This document shows, piece by piece, positions 32,647 through 40,164 of a DNA stretch of 42,484 nt. Both the position numbers and the translations under genes were made by a program. Each line of letters begins with the position of its first letter. Positions within the stretch are counted from its first letter, which is position 1. The notes beneath the pieces were generated by a model. The model made no database searches, was not told the DNA's origin, and saw only the letters and a list, made by a program, of their open reading frames with translations. Source of the stretch: Hungatella hathewayi WAL-18680 (GTDB lineage: Bacteria > Bacillota > Clostridia > Lachnospirales > Lachnospiraceae); NCBI RefSeq assembly GCF_000235505.1, contig NZ_JH379028.1, positions 418,950 to 461,433 of the forward strand. Reading direction: 5' to 3'.

Positions 32647-33480
32647 ATGAAAACAAAAACATGGAAACAGATTCTGATGTACGCCGCCATTGTGGCAGTG
32701 ACAATCTGCTTTGTATTTCCCATATACTGGATGCTGGCTACCTCTCTGAAATCAAACGAGTCCATTTTGAAGCTGCCACCCCAGTTTCTGCCGGTGCCGC
32801 TGACCTTTCAAAATTATCATGGCATTCTGACGGATGGAAAATTTCTGATTTTTTACAAGAATAATATCATCGTGTCGGGAATTACCACGCTGGTCACGCT
32901 GACGTTAGCAGTACTGGCTTCCTACGCCTTTTCCCGCTACCGTTTTAAGGGCGATAAATTCGTGATGATGCTGTTTTTATCCACCCAGATGTTTCCGGCC
33001 ATGACGCTGCTCATCGCGCTGTACAACATGTATTATAAGCTGGGGCTTTTGAACACTTACACCGCGCTGGTGCTGGCCTGTTCCACCAACGCCCTGCCGA
33101 TGTCGGTGTGGATATTGAAGGGATTTTTTGATACGATATCGAAATCCCTGGAGGAGGCGGCCTACATTGACGGCTGTTCCAAGGCAGGCACTCTGGTGAG
33201 GGTGATTCTGCCGCTGGTGAAGCCGGGGATTCTGGCCGTGGGACTGTATTCGTTTCTGATATCCTGGGAGGATTTTCTGTGGGGTCTGACCCTGGTCAAC
33301 AAGACGGAGATGAGGACCCTGGCTTCCGGTATCGCCATGACTTACCTGGGAGAGTACAATTATGACTGGGGACGGGTGATGGCGGCGGCTGTGGGAGCGG
33401 CAATTCCCATCCTGATTATTTTTATCTTTCTTCAGAAATACATGATTTCCGGGCTTACGGCCGGAGCGGTGAAAGAATAG
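32647..33480 (+). CDS. Sugar ABC importer permease, MalG/UgpE-like
   Basis: Second inner-membrane permease, 277 residues, with about six hydrophobic helices starting at ILMYAAIVAVTICFVFPIYW. The family's LATSLKSNE segment follows helix 1 and the coupling loop is seen at KSLEEAAYIDGCSKAGTLVRVILP. A GGAGGTGGG ribosome binding site precedes ATG; the gene lies 12 bp after its partner and 10 bp before the sulfatase. Together with the 30269 and 31789 products it forms a CUT1 carbohydrate importer lacking a dedicated ATPase. Confidence 0.92.
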   Translation: MKTKTWKQILMYAAIVAVTICFVFPIYWMLATSLKSNESILKLPPQFLPVPLTFQNYHGILTDGKFLIFYKNNIIVSGITTLVTLTLAVLASYAFSRYRFKGDKFVMMLFLSTQMFPAMTLLIALYNMYYKLGLLNTYTALVLACSTNALPMSVWILKGFFDTISKSLEEAAYIDGCSKAGTLVRVILPLVKPGILAVGLYSFLISWEDFLWGLTLVNKTEMRTLASGIAMTYLGEYNYDWGRVMAAAVGAAIPILIIFIFLQKYMISGLTAGAVKE

Positions 33481-33490
33481 GAGGATTCAT

Positions 33491-34837
33491 ATGAGCAGTC
33501 AGCAGAATATAGTATTTTTCTTCTCAGACCAGCAGAGGGCCGATACCCTGGGCTGTCATGGCCAGATGCCGGATGTCACTCCAAGGCTGGATGCGTTTGC
33601 CGCGAAGGACGCGGTGGACTTTGTGCACGCCTACACAGCCCAGCCGGTGTGCGGTCCGGCCAGGGCCATGCTCCAGACCGGATTGTATCCGACACAGACC
33701 GGGTGCTTCCGGAACGCGGTTTCCCTGCCGCTCAATCAGAAGACGCTGGCCCGCCGCTTAAGAGAGGCGGGGTATCAGGTGGCCTATGTGGGAAAATGGC
33801 ATCTGGCCTCCGATGAGAACGAGAACCATTATGAGACGATTCCGGTTCCGCCGGAGCGCCGCGGGGGGTATGATGATTACTGGATGGCCGCGGATGTGCT
33901 GGAGTTCACCTCCCACGGGTACGGCGGTTACATTTATGACAAGGATGGTAAGAAACTGACGTTTACCGGCTACCGGCCGGACTGCCTGACAGACTATGGG
34001 GTGCGCTATATTGAGGAATATCAGGGGGATAAGCCATTCTTTCTCATGATATCCCACATTGAACCCCACCACCAGAATGACAGGAACGATTATGAGGGGC
34101 CGGAGGGCAGCAGGGAACGGTTTGGAGATTTCACGGCGCCTGCGGATTTGGAGAGAGGAAAGGGCGACTGGGAGGAGTTCTATCCGGATTACCTGGGCTG
34201 CTGTCATGCGCTGGATGCCAACTTTGGCAGGATCATAGATGCCCTGAAAAAGAAGGGAATCTATGACAATACCATGGTAATCTATGGAAGCGACCATGGC
34301 TGCCATTTCAGAACCCGTATGGACGAGGTGGTGGAGGGCGGTTATGACGACTACAAGCGAAACAGCTTTGAGGGCACCATCCACGTTCCCCTGATGATAA
34401 AGGGAAATGGTTTTGTGGGAGGAACGAGAGAGGAGCATGTAGTCAGCCTGTTAGATGTGCCAAAGACCATACTGACTGCTGCCGGCTGCTCCGAAGAGTC
34501 CCTAAAGGAGCTCCAGGGCCGTCCACTCCAGGAGACGGGGGACGGAAACTGGGAGGATGCCGTATATATTCAAATCAGCGAGAGCTTCGTGGGGCGCGCC
34601 GTCAGAACCGAACGGTACAAATATGTGATCCACGCCCCCGGCAAACATCCATGGAATGAGAGCAGCAGCGATGTGTATCAGGAAAAATATCTGTTTGATT
34701 TGAGAAATGACCCGCTGGAGAAGACCAATCTGATTCGGAATCCGGATTACGATGAGATCAGGCGGGAACTGCGGGAACGGATTGTCCGCTTTGGAAGAGA
34801 GGCACGAGAGTGCTTCCGGGTGGAAGCGGAAGACTGA
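33491..34837 (+). CDS. Cysteine-type sulfatase, cytosolic (second)
   Basis: Sulfate-ester hydrolase of 448 residues. The maturation motif is CGPAR with Cys54 followed by LQTG; the Ala in place of the usual Ser is an accepted variant. N-terminal metal ligands FSDQ (Asp13) and the later YGSDHGCHF stretch are present. There is no signal peptide, so it acts in the cytosol on imported substrate. It is the last gene of the CUT1 importer operon, so a sulfated sugar is the best guess. It is only distantly similar to the 7791 sulfatase, so the two likely use different substrates. A 13-bp terminator stem follows. Confidence 0.88.
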   Translation: MSSQQNIVFFFSDQQRADTLGCHGQMPDVTPRLDAFAAKDAVDFVHAYTAQPVCGPARAMLQTGLYPTQTGCFRNAVSLPLNQKTLARRLREAGYQVAYVGKWHLASDENENHYETIPVPPERRGGYDDYWMAADVLEFTSHGYGGYIYDKDGKKLTFTGYRPDCLTDYGVRYIEEYQGDKPFFLMISHIEPHHQNDRNDYEGPEGSRERFGDFTAPADLERGKGDWEEFYPDYLGCCHALDANFGRIIDALKKKGIYDNTMVIYGSDHGCHFRTRMDEVVEGGYDDYKRNSFEGTIHVPLMIKGNGFVGGTREEHVVSLLDVPKTILTAAGCSEESLKELQGRPLQETGDGNWEDAVYIQISESFVGRAVRTERYKYVIHAPGKHPWNESSSDVYQEKYLFDLRNDPLEKTNLIRNPDYDEIRRELRERIVRFGREARECFRVEAED

Positions 34838-34842
34838 GTTGT

Positions 34843-34881
34843 CAGCCGGAATATCGGAATGGATATTCCGGCTGTACTTTT
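34843..34881 (+). terminator. Intrinsic terminator after the second sulfatase
   Basis: A perfect 13-bp stem (34843-34855 with 34862-34874) with a 6-nt loop and a T-run. It lies between two converging genes; the reverse strand lacks a T-run, so it mainly stops the forward operon. Confidence 0.9.
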
Positions 34882-35987
34882 TATATGGTAATCAGATTAT
34901 ACTCCTTATTCCCCAGCCCCATCTTCACCGCATGGTCGATAGCGGATTCCCAGTTGGTATCCGGGTGGGTGTCGGTGAAATGGTCGTGGTGGGTGTGGGG
35001 TTTCTCGCTTAAAATGCTGCCGGGGGTCACCGGCTGGCGGTTAACCGCGTCCACGCAGGCCATGTCCAGGGCTACCGGGTCGAAGGAGGCGAACATGCCT
35101 ACATTTGGCACAATCGGCACGTCGTTCTCGGCGTGGCAGTCACAGTAGGGGGAGACGTCCACCACAAGGCTGATGTGGAAATGAGGACGGTCCTTTAAGA
35201 CGGCATAGGTGTACTCGGCAATCTTGCAGTTTAAGATATCGTTGGACTCGTCGCAGGCGCTGTCCACCGCGTCCATGGGGCAGACGCCGATACAGCGGCC
35301 GCAGCCCACACATTTGTCATGGTCGATGGAGGCTTTGCGCTCCGTGATGGTGATGGCGCTGTGGGCGCAGTTTTTCTGGCAGGCGCCACAGCCGACACAC
35401 TTGGATGTGACCACATGGGGCTTGCCGGCGTTGTGCATCTCCATCTTGCCGGCCCGGGAGCCGCAGCCCATGCCGATATTTTTCATGGTGCCGCCAAATC
35501 CGGTGCTCTCATGTCCCTTAAAGTGGGTCAGGGAGATGAAAATGTCGGCGTCCATGATGGCCCGGCCGATTTTCGCCTCTTTTATGTATTCCCCGTCGAT
35601 GGGAACCAGAGTTTCGTCCGTTCCCTTCAGGCCGTCGGCAATCAGCACGTGGCAGCCGGTGGCGAATGGATTGTAGCCGTTTTCATAAGCGGCGTCCAGA
35701 TGGTCAAGGGCATTCTTTCGACCTCCTACATATAAGGTGTTGCAGTCGGTTAAGAAAACTTTGCCGCCCTGGGATTTGATTAAATCCACGATGACCTTGG
35801 AATAGTTGGGGCGGAGATAGGACAGATTTCCCGGCTCTCCGAAGTGAATCTTGATAGCGGTGTATTTATTGTTAAAATCAATGCCTTCCAGCATCCCGGC
35901 TTTCTTCACCAGACGTTCCAGTTTTTGAAGAAGATTCTCCTGAAAGGTGGTGCGGAAGTTGGTAAAATATACGTTTGACTGGCTCAT
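34881..35987 (-). CDS. DUF362 protein with two [4Fe-4S] ferredoxin motifs
   Basis: Iron-sulfur protein of 368 residues. An N-terminal DUF362 domain (about 1-190) includes IKIHFGEPGN and THFKGHESTGFGG. It is followed by two ferredoxin-type clusters, CVGCGACQKNC and CVGCGRCIGVC, near residues 195-240, and a C-terminal part that completes DUF362. No signal peptide or membrane helix is seen, so it is cytosolic. Function is unknown for the family; an electron-transfer role is inferred from the clusters. It is transcribed divergently from metY, with a good promoter and an AAGGAGG site before ATG. It converges on the sulfatase operon. Confidence 0.9.
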   Translation of the reverse strand: MSQSNVYFTNFRTTFQENLLQKLERLVKKAGMLEGIDFNNKYTAIKIHFGEPGNLSYLRPNYSKVIVDLIKSQGGKVFLTDCNTLYVGGRKNALDHLDAAYENGYNPFATGCHVLIADGLKGTDETLVPIDGEYIKEAKIGRAIMDADIFISLTHFKGHESTGFGGTMKNIGMGCGSRAGKMEMHNAGKPHVVTSKCVGCGACQKNCAHSAITITERKASIDHDKCVGCGRCIGVCPMDAVDSACDESNDILNCKIAEYTYAVLKDRPHFHISLVVDVSPYCDCHAENDVPIVPNVGMFASFDPVALDMACVDAVNRQPVTPGSILSEKPHTHHDHFTDTHPDTNWESAIDHAVKMGLGNKEYNLITI

Positions 35988-36046
35988 AATGTCCTCCTTG
36001 TAGTGTGCACGTTGGCAGGTTGTAAAAAAATGGAATATTCCCTGTT

Positions 36047-36075
36047 ATTATAACGAAAATGTTGGAGGAATTCAA
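36047..36075 (-). promoter_or_regulatory. Promoter of the DUF362 gene
   Basis: Read on the minus strand: TTGAAT (-35, 36070-36075), 17-bp spacer and TATAAT (-10, 36047-36052). Its -35 lies two bases from the metY -35. Confidence 0.75.
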
Positions 36076-36107
36076 TATTGATTTCACGGACGGTTTTGTG
36101 GTAGACT
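36072..36107 (+). promoter_or_regulatory. metY promoter and shared palindrome
   Basis: TTGATT (36078-36083), 18-bp spacer and TAGACT (36102-36107). A perfect 10-bp palindrome, TCAATATTGA (36072-36081), spans both divergent -35 boxes. CAATATTG recurs at 36159-36166 in the metY leader, which also has a GATTGCA/TGCAATC hairpin (36122-36128 with 36153-36159). No SAM riboswitch or T-box is visible in this short leader. Confidence 0.55.
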
Positions 36108-36188
36108 TATAAACAATTCGGGATTGCAAAGAAGTTCCGGAGTGGATGATACTGCAATCAATATTGCACCGAGAAGGAGGACCTGTAT

Positions 36189-37466
36189 ATGAGTCAGAAA
36201 TTATCAACAGAGACAATCTGCATCCAGGGTGGATGGCAGCCGAAAAATGGAGAGCCGAGGCAGCTTCCCATCTATCAGAGTACTACGTTCAAGTATGAGA
36301 CCAGCGAGCAGATGGGACGTCTGTTTGATTTGGAGGAGAACGGCTATTTCTATACCAGACTGGCCAACCCCACCAATGATGCGGTTGCTTCCAAAATCTG
36401 TGAGTTGGAGGGCGGCGTGGGAGCGATGCTGACTTCCTCAGGACAGGCGGCCAACCTGTTTGCCATTATCAATCTGTGCTCAGCCGGGGACCACGTGGTC
36501 AGCTCGGCGACTCTCTACGGGGGAACCTCCAATCTGTTTACGGTGACATTAAAGCGGTTCGGCATTGACTTTACGCTGGTGGACCCGGACGCGCCGGAGG
36601 AGGAGCTTGAGAAGGCATTTCAGCCAAACACCAAGGCGGTATTCGGGGAGACTATCGCCAACCCGGCTCTGGTGGTGCTGGACATTGAGAAATTTGCAAG
36701 ACTGGCCCACAAGCACGGGGTGCCGTTGATTCTGGATAATACCTTCGCAACGCCCATCAATTGCCGTCCCTTTGAGTGGGGGGCGGATATCGTGACCCAT
36801 TCCACCACCAAGTACATGGACGGCCATGCGCTGACCGTGGGCGGCTGTATCGTGGACAGCGGCAATTTTGACTGGGAGGCCCACAAAGAGAAATTCCCGG
36901 GGCTGACCACGCCGGATGACTCCTATCACGGGATTATCTACACACAGAAATTTGGAAAGATGGCCTACATCATGAAAGCCACCGCCCAGCTGATGCGTGA
37001 CTTAGGTTCCATCCAGGCGCCGGAGAATGCATTTCTGTTAAATATCGGTCTGGAAACCCTGCATCTTCGCATGCCGCGTCACTGTGAGAATGCACTGAAG
37101 GTGGCGCAGTACTTACAGTCCAGAGACGACGTGGCCTGGGTCAATTATCCCGGCCTGGAGGGCGACAAATACTATGAGCTGGCCAAAAAGTACATGCCAA
37201 ACGGGACCTGCGGCGTCATTTCCTTCTGCTTAAAGGGCGGCAGAGAGGGAGCAGCTGTCTTCATGGATAAGTTAAAGCTGGCCTCCATTGTCACCCACGT
37301 GGCCGATGCCAAGACCTGCGTCCTCCACCCGGCCAGCCACACCCACCGCCAGTTAAACGATGCCCAGCTCAAAGAAGCCGGCGTGGACCCGGCGATGATT
37401 CGTCTGAGCGTGGGAATTGAGAATGTGGATGATATCATTGCGGATTTGGAGCAGGCGTTGAATTAA
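36189..37466 (+). CDS. metY: O-acetylhomoserine sulfhydrylase (PLP-dependent)
   Basis: Cytosolic PLP enzyme that makes homocysteine from O-acetylhomoserine and sulfide, feeding methionine synthesis; 425 residues, typical of MetY and longer than cystathionine synthases. Diagnostic segments: YTRLANPTND, SSGQAANLFA, LDNTFATPINCRP and the PLP-binding Lys208 in HSTTKYMDGH. A GAGAAGGAGG site sits 8 bp upstream of ATG. It lies near two sulfatase modules, which may reflect a sulfur-supply theme, but sulfate reduction genes are not in the window, so the link is loose. Methanethiol could be an alternative thiol donor. Confidence 0.94.
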   Translation: MSQKLSTETICIQGGWQPKNGEPRQLPIYQSTTFKYETSEQMGRLFDLEENGYFYTRLANPTNDAVASKICELEGGVGAMLTSSGQAANLFAIINLCSAGDHVVSSATLYGGTSNLFTVTLKRFGIDFTLVDPDAPEEELEKAFQPNTKAVFGETIANPALVVLDIEKFARLAHKHGVPLILDNTFATPINCRPFEWGADIVTHSTTKYMDGHALTVGGCIVDSGNFDWEAHKEKFPGLTTPDDSYHGIIYTQKFGKMAYIMKATAQLMRDLGSIQAPENAFLLNIGLETLHLRMPRHCENALKVAQYLQSRDDVAWVNYPGLEGDKYYELAKKYMPNGTCGVISFCLKGGREGAAVFMDKLKLASIVTHVADAKTCVLHPASHTHRQLNDAQLKEAGVDPAMIRLSVGIENVDDIIADLEQALN

Positions 37467-37478
37467 AGATGGTTTGGG

Positions 37479-37527
37479 AAATCCCCATTCTGCCAGCATT
37501 TTTTCATATGGCAGAGTGGGGATTTTT
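37479..37527 (+). terminator. Intrinsic terminator after metY
   Basis: A 17-bp near-perfect stem (37479-37495 with 37509-37525, one G-U) ends in a short T-run. Confidence 0.85.
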
Positions 37528-37566
37528 GTATGGGAAATATTTCCAGGAAAATTTTGTCGAAATTGC

Positions 37567-37595
37567 TTGCAAAATATTCCAATATGGGTTAAAGT
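37567..37595 (+). promoter_or_regulatory. Probable promoter of the recombinase gene
   Basis: TTGCAA (37567-37572), 17-bp spacer and TAAAGT (37590-37595). The -10 is poor, suggesting low expression. Confidence 0.4.
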
Positions 37596-37642
37596 GTAGA
37601 TAAACAGAATATTACGAAAGAGAAGGGGGTCCTTTTTTTAAA

Positions 37643-38512
37643 ATGAAAGAACGCAAAAATGTGGACAATATTACGAACGAGGAGATTGAGGAGTATGAAT
37701 TACATCTTCGCGGTGAGGAGAGAAGCCAGGCTACGGTGGAGAAATATCTGAGGGATGTGAAAAAGTTCAGGGAGTTTTTGCTGGTGTCTGGGGACAGGGA
37801 ATTTGACAGGGGCAGGGTGCTGGAGTATCGGGAGTATTTGAGGGAAAACTACAAGATTAACAGCGTCAATTCCATGCTGGCGGCCATCAACAATTTTTTT
37901 GAGTTTATGGAGTGGGATGACTGCAAGGTGAAGCTGTTTAAGGCGGACCGGACGCCGGCCGGGCAGCAGGAACTGGAGTTGTCCGAGAGGGATTATCAAT
38001 GTCTGATCGACACGGCCGAGAGAAAAGGGGATGTCCGGATGAGCATGCTGGTGCAGACCATATGCAGCACGGGGGTGCGTATCAGCGAGCTGAAATTTAT
38101 TACGGTGGAGTCGCTGGCAAAGGGCTATGTGGAGATTGAGGGGAGAGGCAAATCCCGTGTGGTGCTGCTTTCGGAGGAGCTGATTCGGATGCTTCAGAAA
38201 TACTGTGAGGGAGCTGGAATTTTATCAGGGAGCATTTTCGTCACGAAGGGCGGCCAGACCATGGACAGGAGCAACATTAACAAGAAGATGAAAGCGCTGG
38301 GGCGTCAGGCGGGCGTGGACGAACGAAAAGTATTTCCCCACAATTTAAGACGGGCGTCGGCACGGACCTTTTACAGGATTGAAAAAGAAGTCATCCGCCT
38401 GACAGATATACCCGGTTATTCAAACGGAAGCGTCGCCAGCATCTACACCATGACCACCGAACGCCAGCCAAGACAGGTGCTGTCCAGGATGATGCTGGTG
38501 TCGGAAGCGTGA
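37643..38512 (+). CDS. Tyrosine recombinase/integrase with altered C-terminal motif
   Basis: Site-specific DNA recombinase of 289 residues. An N-terminal SAM-like DNA-binding domain (about 12-95, SQATVEKYLRDVKKF) is followed by the catalytic domain. Visible catalytic residues are Arg146 (TGVRISEL), Lys170 (GRGKSR), His233 and Arg236 (HNLRR) and the Tyr nucleophile 268 (SIYTMT). The usual LGHS motif reads PGYS, so the second conserved His is Tyr259. The ribosome binding site (AGAAGGGGG) is about 13 bp from ATG, farther than normal. No excisionase, relaxase or other mobile-element gene is adjacent, so it is a lone recombinase: a remnant of an element, or a domesticated Xer-like enzyme. Activity is uncertain because of the motif changes. 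Confidence 0.82.
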   Translation: MKERKNVDNITNEEIEEYELHLRGEERSQATVEKYLRDVKKFREFLLVSGDREFDRGRVLEYREYLRENYKINSVNSMLAAINNFFEFMEWDDCKVKLFKADRTPAGQQELELSERDYQCLIDTAERKGDVRMSMLVQTICSTGVRISELKFITVESLAKGYVEIEGRGKSRVVLLSEELIRMLQKYCEGAGILSGSIFVTKGGQTMDRSNINKKMKALGRQAGVDERKVFPHNLRRASARTFYRIEKEVIRLTDIPGYSNGSVASIYTMTTERQPRQVLSRMMLVSEA

Positions 38513-38551
38513 GAGGCCTGTTTCTGCTTGCATACAGAAGGATGGCAGTTG

Positions 38552-38665
38552 ATGCTGGAACTTGCCACTCGGATGACTCAGGACGGTCTGGCGGGAGAGA
38601 TTCCCAGGCTGAGGGAAGACGAAGATTTTTGCAAATCGATGTTAGAGAGATATCATTTAAAGTAG
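38552..38665 (+). CDS. Small ORF, 37 codons, unknown
   Basis: ATG 38552 opens a 37-residue frame, with AGAAGGA about 10 bp upstream. The product is acidic and predicted helical (MLELATRMTQDGLAGEIPRL, then an acidic stretch and LERYH at the end). It is in the same frame as the recombinase and begins 39 bp after its stop; the frame stays open between the two. It could be a small protein, a recombinase-associated helper, or the remnant tail of an older gene. I recognise no family. Confidence 0.4.
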   Translation: MLELATRMTQDGLAGEIPRLREDEDFCKSMLERYHLK

Positions 38666-38680
38666 TATCTGATTATCGCT

Positions 38681-38700
38681 GTCCGGCGGAAGAGCCGGAC
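38681..38700 (+). repeat. Hairpin GTCCGGC/GCCGGAC
   Basis: A perfect 7-bp inverted repeat with a 6-nt loop, without a T-run. The rest of 38701-38887 is AT-rich, contrasting with the surrounding genes; I see no gene in it. Confidence 0.6.
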
Positions 38701-38887
38701 GGTGGTATCTGTTGTATTTCTGAAGAACGTAAATAGTGATTCAACTAAATTTTCAAATTAACAAATAAAATAAAAGGTGAGAGACACAGAGTGGAATTTG
38801 TCTGGTTCCATGAACATGTTTTTATTGCTATTTTTAATATTTTCAGATATGTTATTAGTATCATGACCTTTTGACAAAGGAGAACCT

Positions 38888-39550
38888 ATGGAACGACAAA
38901 TCAGTTTAGAAGACATATCAGACGGAAAGCTGTACACCTTAAACGACATGGTCAAAGCGGACTGTCAGGATTGTGAGGGGTGCTCGGCCTGCTGCCGGGG
39001 GATGGGGAGTTCGATTGTGCTGGACCCGATGGACATTTACCGGCTGTCGGCGGGACTGGATCAGACGTTTGAGGAAATGCTGGCGTCAGGCAGCGTGGAA
39101 CTGAACGTGGTGGATGGAGTGGTGCTGCCGAATCTGAAGATGAGCAGGGATGAGGAGCGGTGCGGATTTTTGGATGAGGCCGGCCGCTGCAGCATCCATC
39201 CGCACCGTCCGGGAATCTGCCGGCTGTTTCCGCTGGGGAGAGTCTATGAGGACGGCTCCTTCCGGTATTTTTTGCAGATACATGAATGCAAAAAGGACAA
39301 CCGCACAAAGGTGAAGGTAAAGAAATGGCTGGACACCCCCAACGCGGCCAGATACGAGCGTTACATCAACGACTGGCACTACCATCTCAAGGATCTCCAG
39401 GCGGACATACAGGCTGCAAACGACGATGAACTGGCCAAAGCAGCCTGCATGTCCATCCTGACCCTCTTTTACTTAACGCCCTACGATACGTCCGGCGATT
39501 TCTACTCCCAATTCGAGAGCCGGCTGGAGGAGAGCAGAAACAATTTATAA
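38888..39550 (+). CDS. YkgJ-family cysteine-cluster protein
   Basis: Putative metal-cluster protein of 220 residues. The N-terminal CQDCEGCSACCRG and the later CGFLDEAGRCSIHPHRPGIC match the Cys-rich pattern of the YkgJ/CxxCxxxCC family (UPF0153), whose members are thought to bind zinc or an iron-sulfur cluster. A further Cys lies in IHECKK. The remaining C-terminal half is helical with no motif I recognise. There is no signal peptide. An AAAGGAG site precedes ATG. It stands alone between the recombinase and the marR promoter. Biochemical role is unknown. Confidence 0.85.
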   Translation: MERQISLEDISDGKLYTLNDMVKADCQDCEGCSACCRGMGSSIVLDPMDIYRLSAGLDQTFEEMLASGSVELNVVDGVVLPNLKMSRDEERCGFLDEAGRCSIHPHRPGICRLFPLGRVYEDGSFRYFLQIHECKKDNRTKVKVKKWLDTPNAARYERYINDWHYHLKDLQADIQAANDDELAKAACMSILTLFYLTPYDTSGDFYSQFESRLEESRNNL

Positions 39551-39569
39551 TTATTTTATAAAAAAGCGC

Positions 39570-39598
39570 TTGCATTTTGTGTCAGGCGCTTTTATAAT
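39570..39598 (+). promoter_or_regulatory. Promoter of the marR-ABC exporter operon
   Basis: TTGCAT (39570-39575), 17-bp spacer and TATAAT (39593-39598), near consensus. Confidence 0.85.
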
Positions 39599-39603
39599 GG
39601 CAT

Positions 39604-39638
39604 ATAGTTAATTAGCTAATTATTAGCCGGTTAACTAT
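39604..39638 (+). promoter_or_regulatory. Operator cluster, probable MarR binding site
   Basis: A perfect 14-bp palindrome TAATTAGCTAATTA (39609-39622) lies inside a wider inverted repeat ATAGTTAA/TTAACTAT (39604-39611 with 39631-39638). Both start just after the -10, at the expected transcription start, where a bound repressor would block initiation. MarR proteins bind such AT-rich palindromes, so autorepression is likely. Confidence 0.7.
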
Positions 39639-39678
39639 AAACTAACTAATTAAAGCATTTCAAAGGAGGAACATACAA

Positions 39679-40164
39679 ATGGATAAGATGACATGCCGCG
39701 GCCATCTGGATTCACCGGCGCACCGCCTTGTGGAAAAGTATATGAAGATTAACCGCATACAGCGCAGCGTCATCGAACGCCAGCTGGGAAAAACAGGCGT
39801 TTATCGCAGCCAGCACCAGATTTTAATGTTTGTTGCCGATTCTCCCAATGTATCACAGAAGGAAATTGCAGCAAAATATGGAGTATCCACAGCAACCATT
39901 GCCGTGTCTCTCAAAAAGCTGGAAAAGGGCGGCTACATTCGCAGAATTGTGGATGAAAAGGACAACCGCTTCAACCAGATTTGCATCACGGAGAAGGGCA
40001 GAAAAGTGGTGGACGACAGCGTGAAGACCTTTACGCGCATTGAAAACCGGATGTTTGAGGGATTTTCCGAAGAAGAATTCAAGAGCCTGGAGCAGCTTCT
40101 CGACAAGGTATTTCATAACCTGGAAAAAGAACTGAACCAGATGACAGAAAGCGAGGGCTTGTAA
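39679..40164 (+). CDS. MarR-family transcriptional regulator
   Basis: Winged-helix dimeric repressor of 161 residues. The DNA-binding part (about 50-115) has VSQKEIAAKYGVSTATIAVSL as recognition helices and a wing with EKDNRFNQICITEKG. Helices at both ends provide dimerisation. Next to two exporter genes and downstream of a palindromic operator, it most likely represses its own operon and is released by a toxic ligand. AAAGGAGGA ribosome binding site precedes ATG; its stop is directly followed by the exporter start. Confidence 0.92.
   Translation: MDKMTCRGHLDSPAHRLVEKYMKINRIQRSVIERQLGKTGVYRSQHQILMFVADSPNVSQKEIAAKYGVSTATIAVSLKKLEKGGYIRRIVDEKDNRFNQICITEKGRKVVDDSVKTFTRIENRMFEGFSEEEFKSLEQLLDKVFHNLEKELNQMTESEGL

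Noticed and set aside
36108-36188. SAM riboswitch or T-box in the metY leader
   Set aside because: The leader is only about 80 nt and lacks the conserved cores of either class and a terminator.
37643-38665. Integrative element or genomic island
   Set aside because: Only a single recombinase is present; no att repeats, tRNA target, relaxase or phage genes were seen around it.
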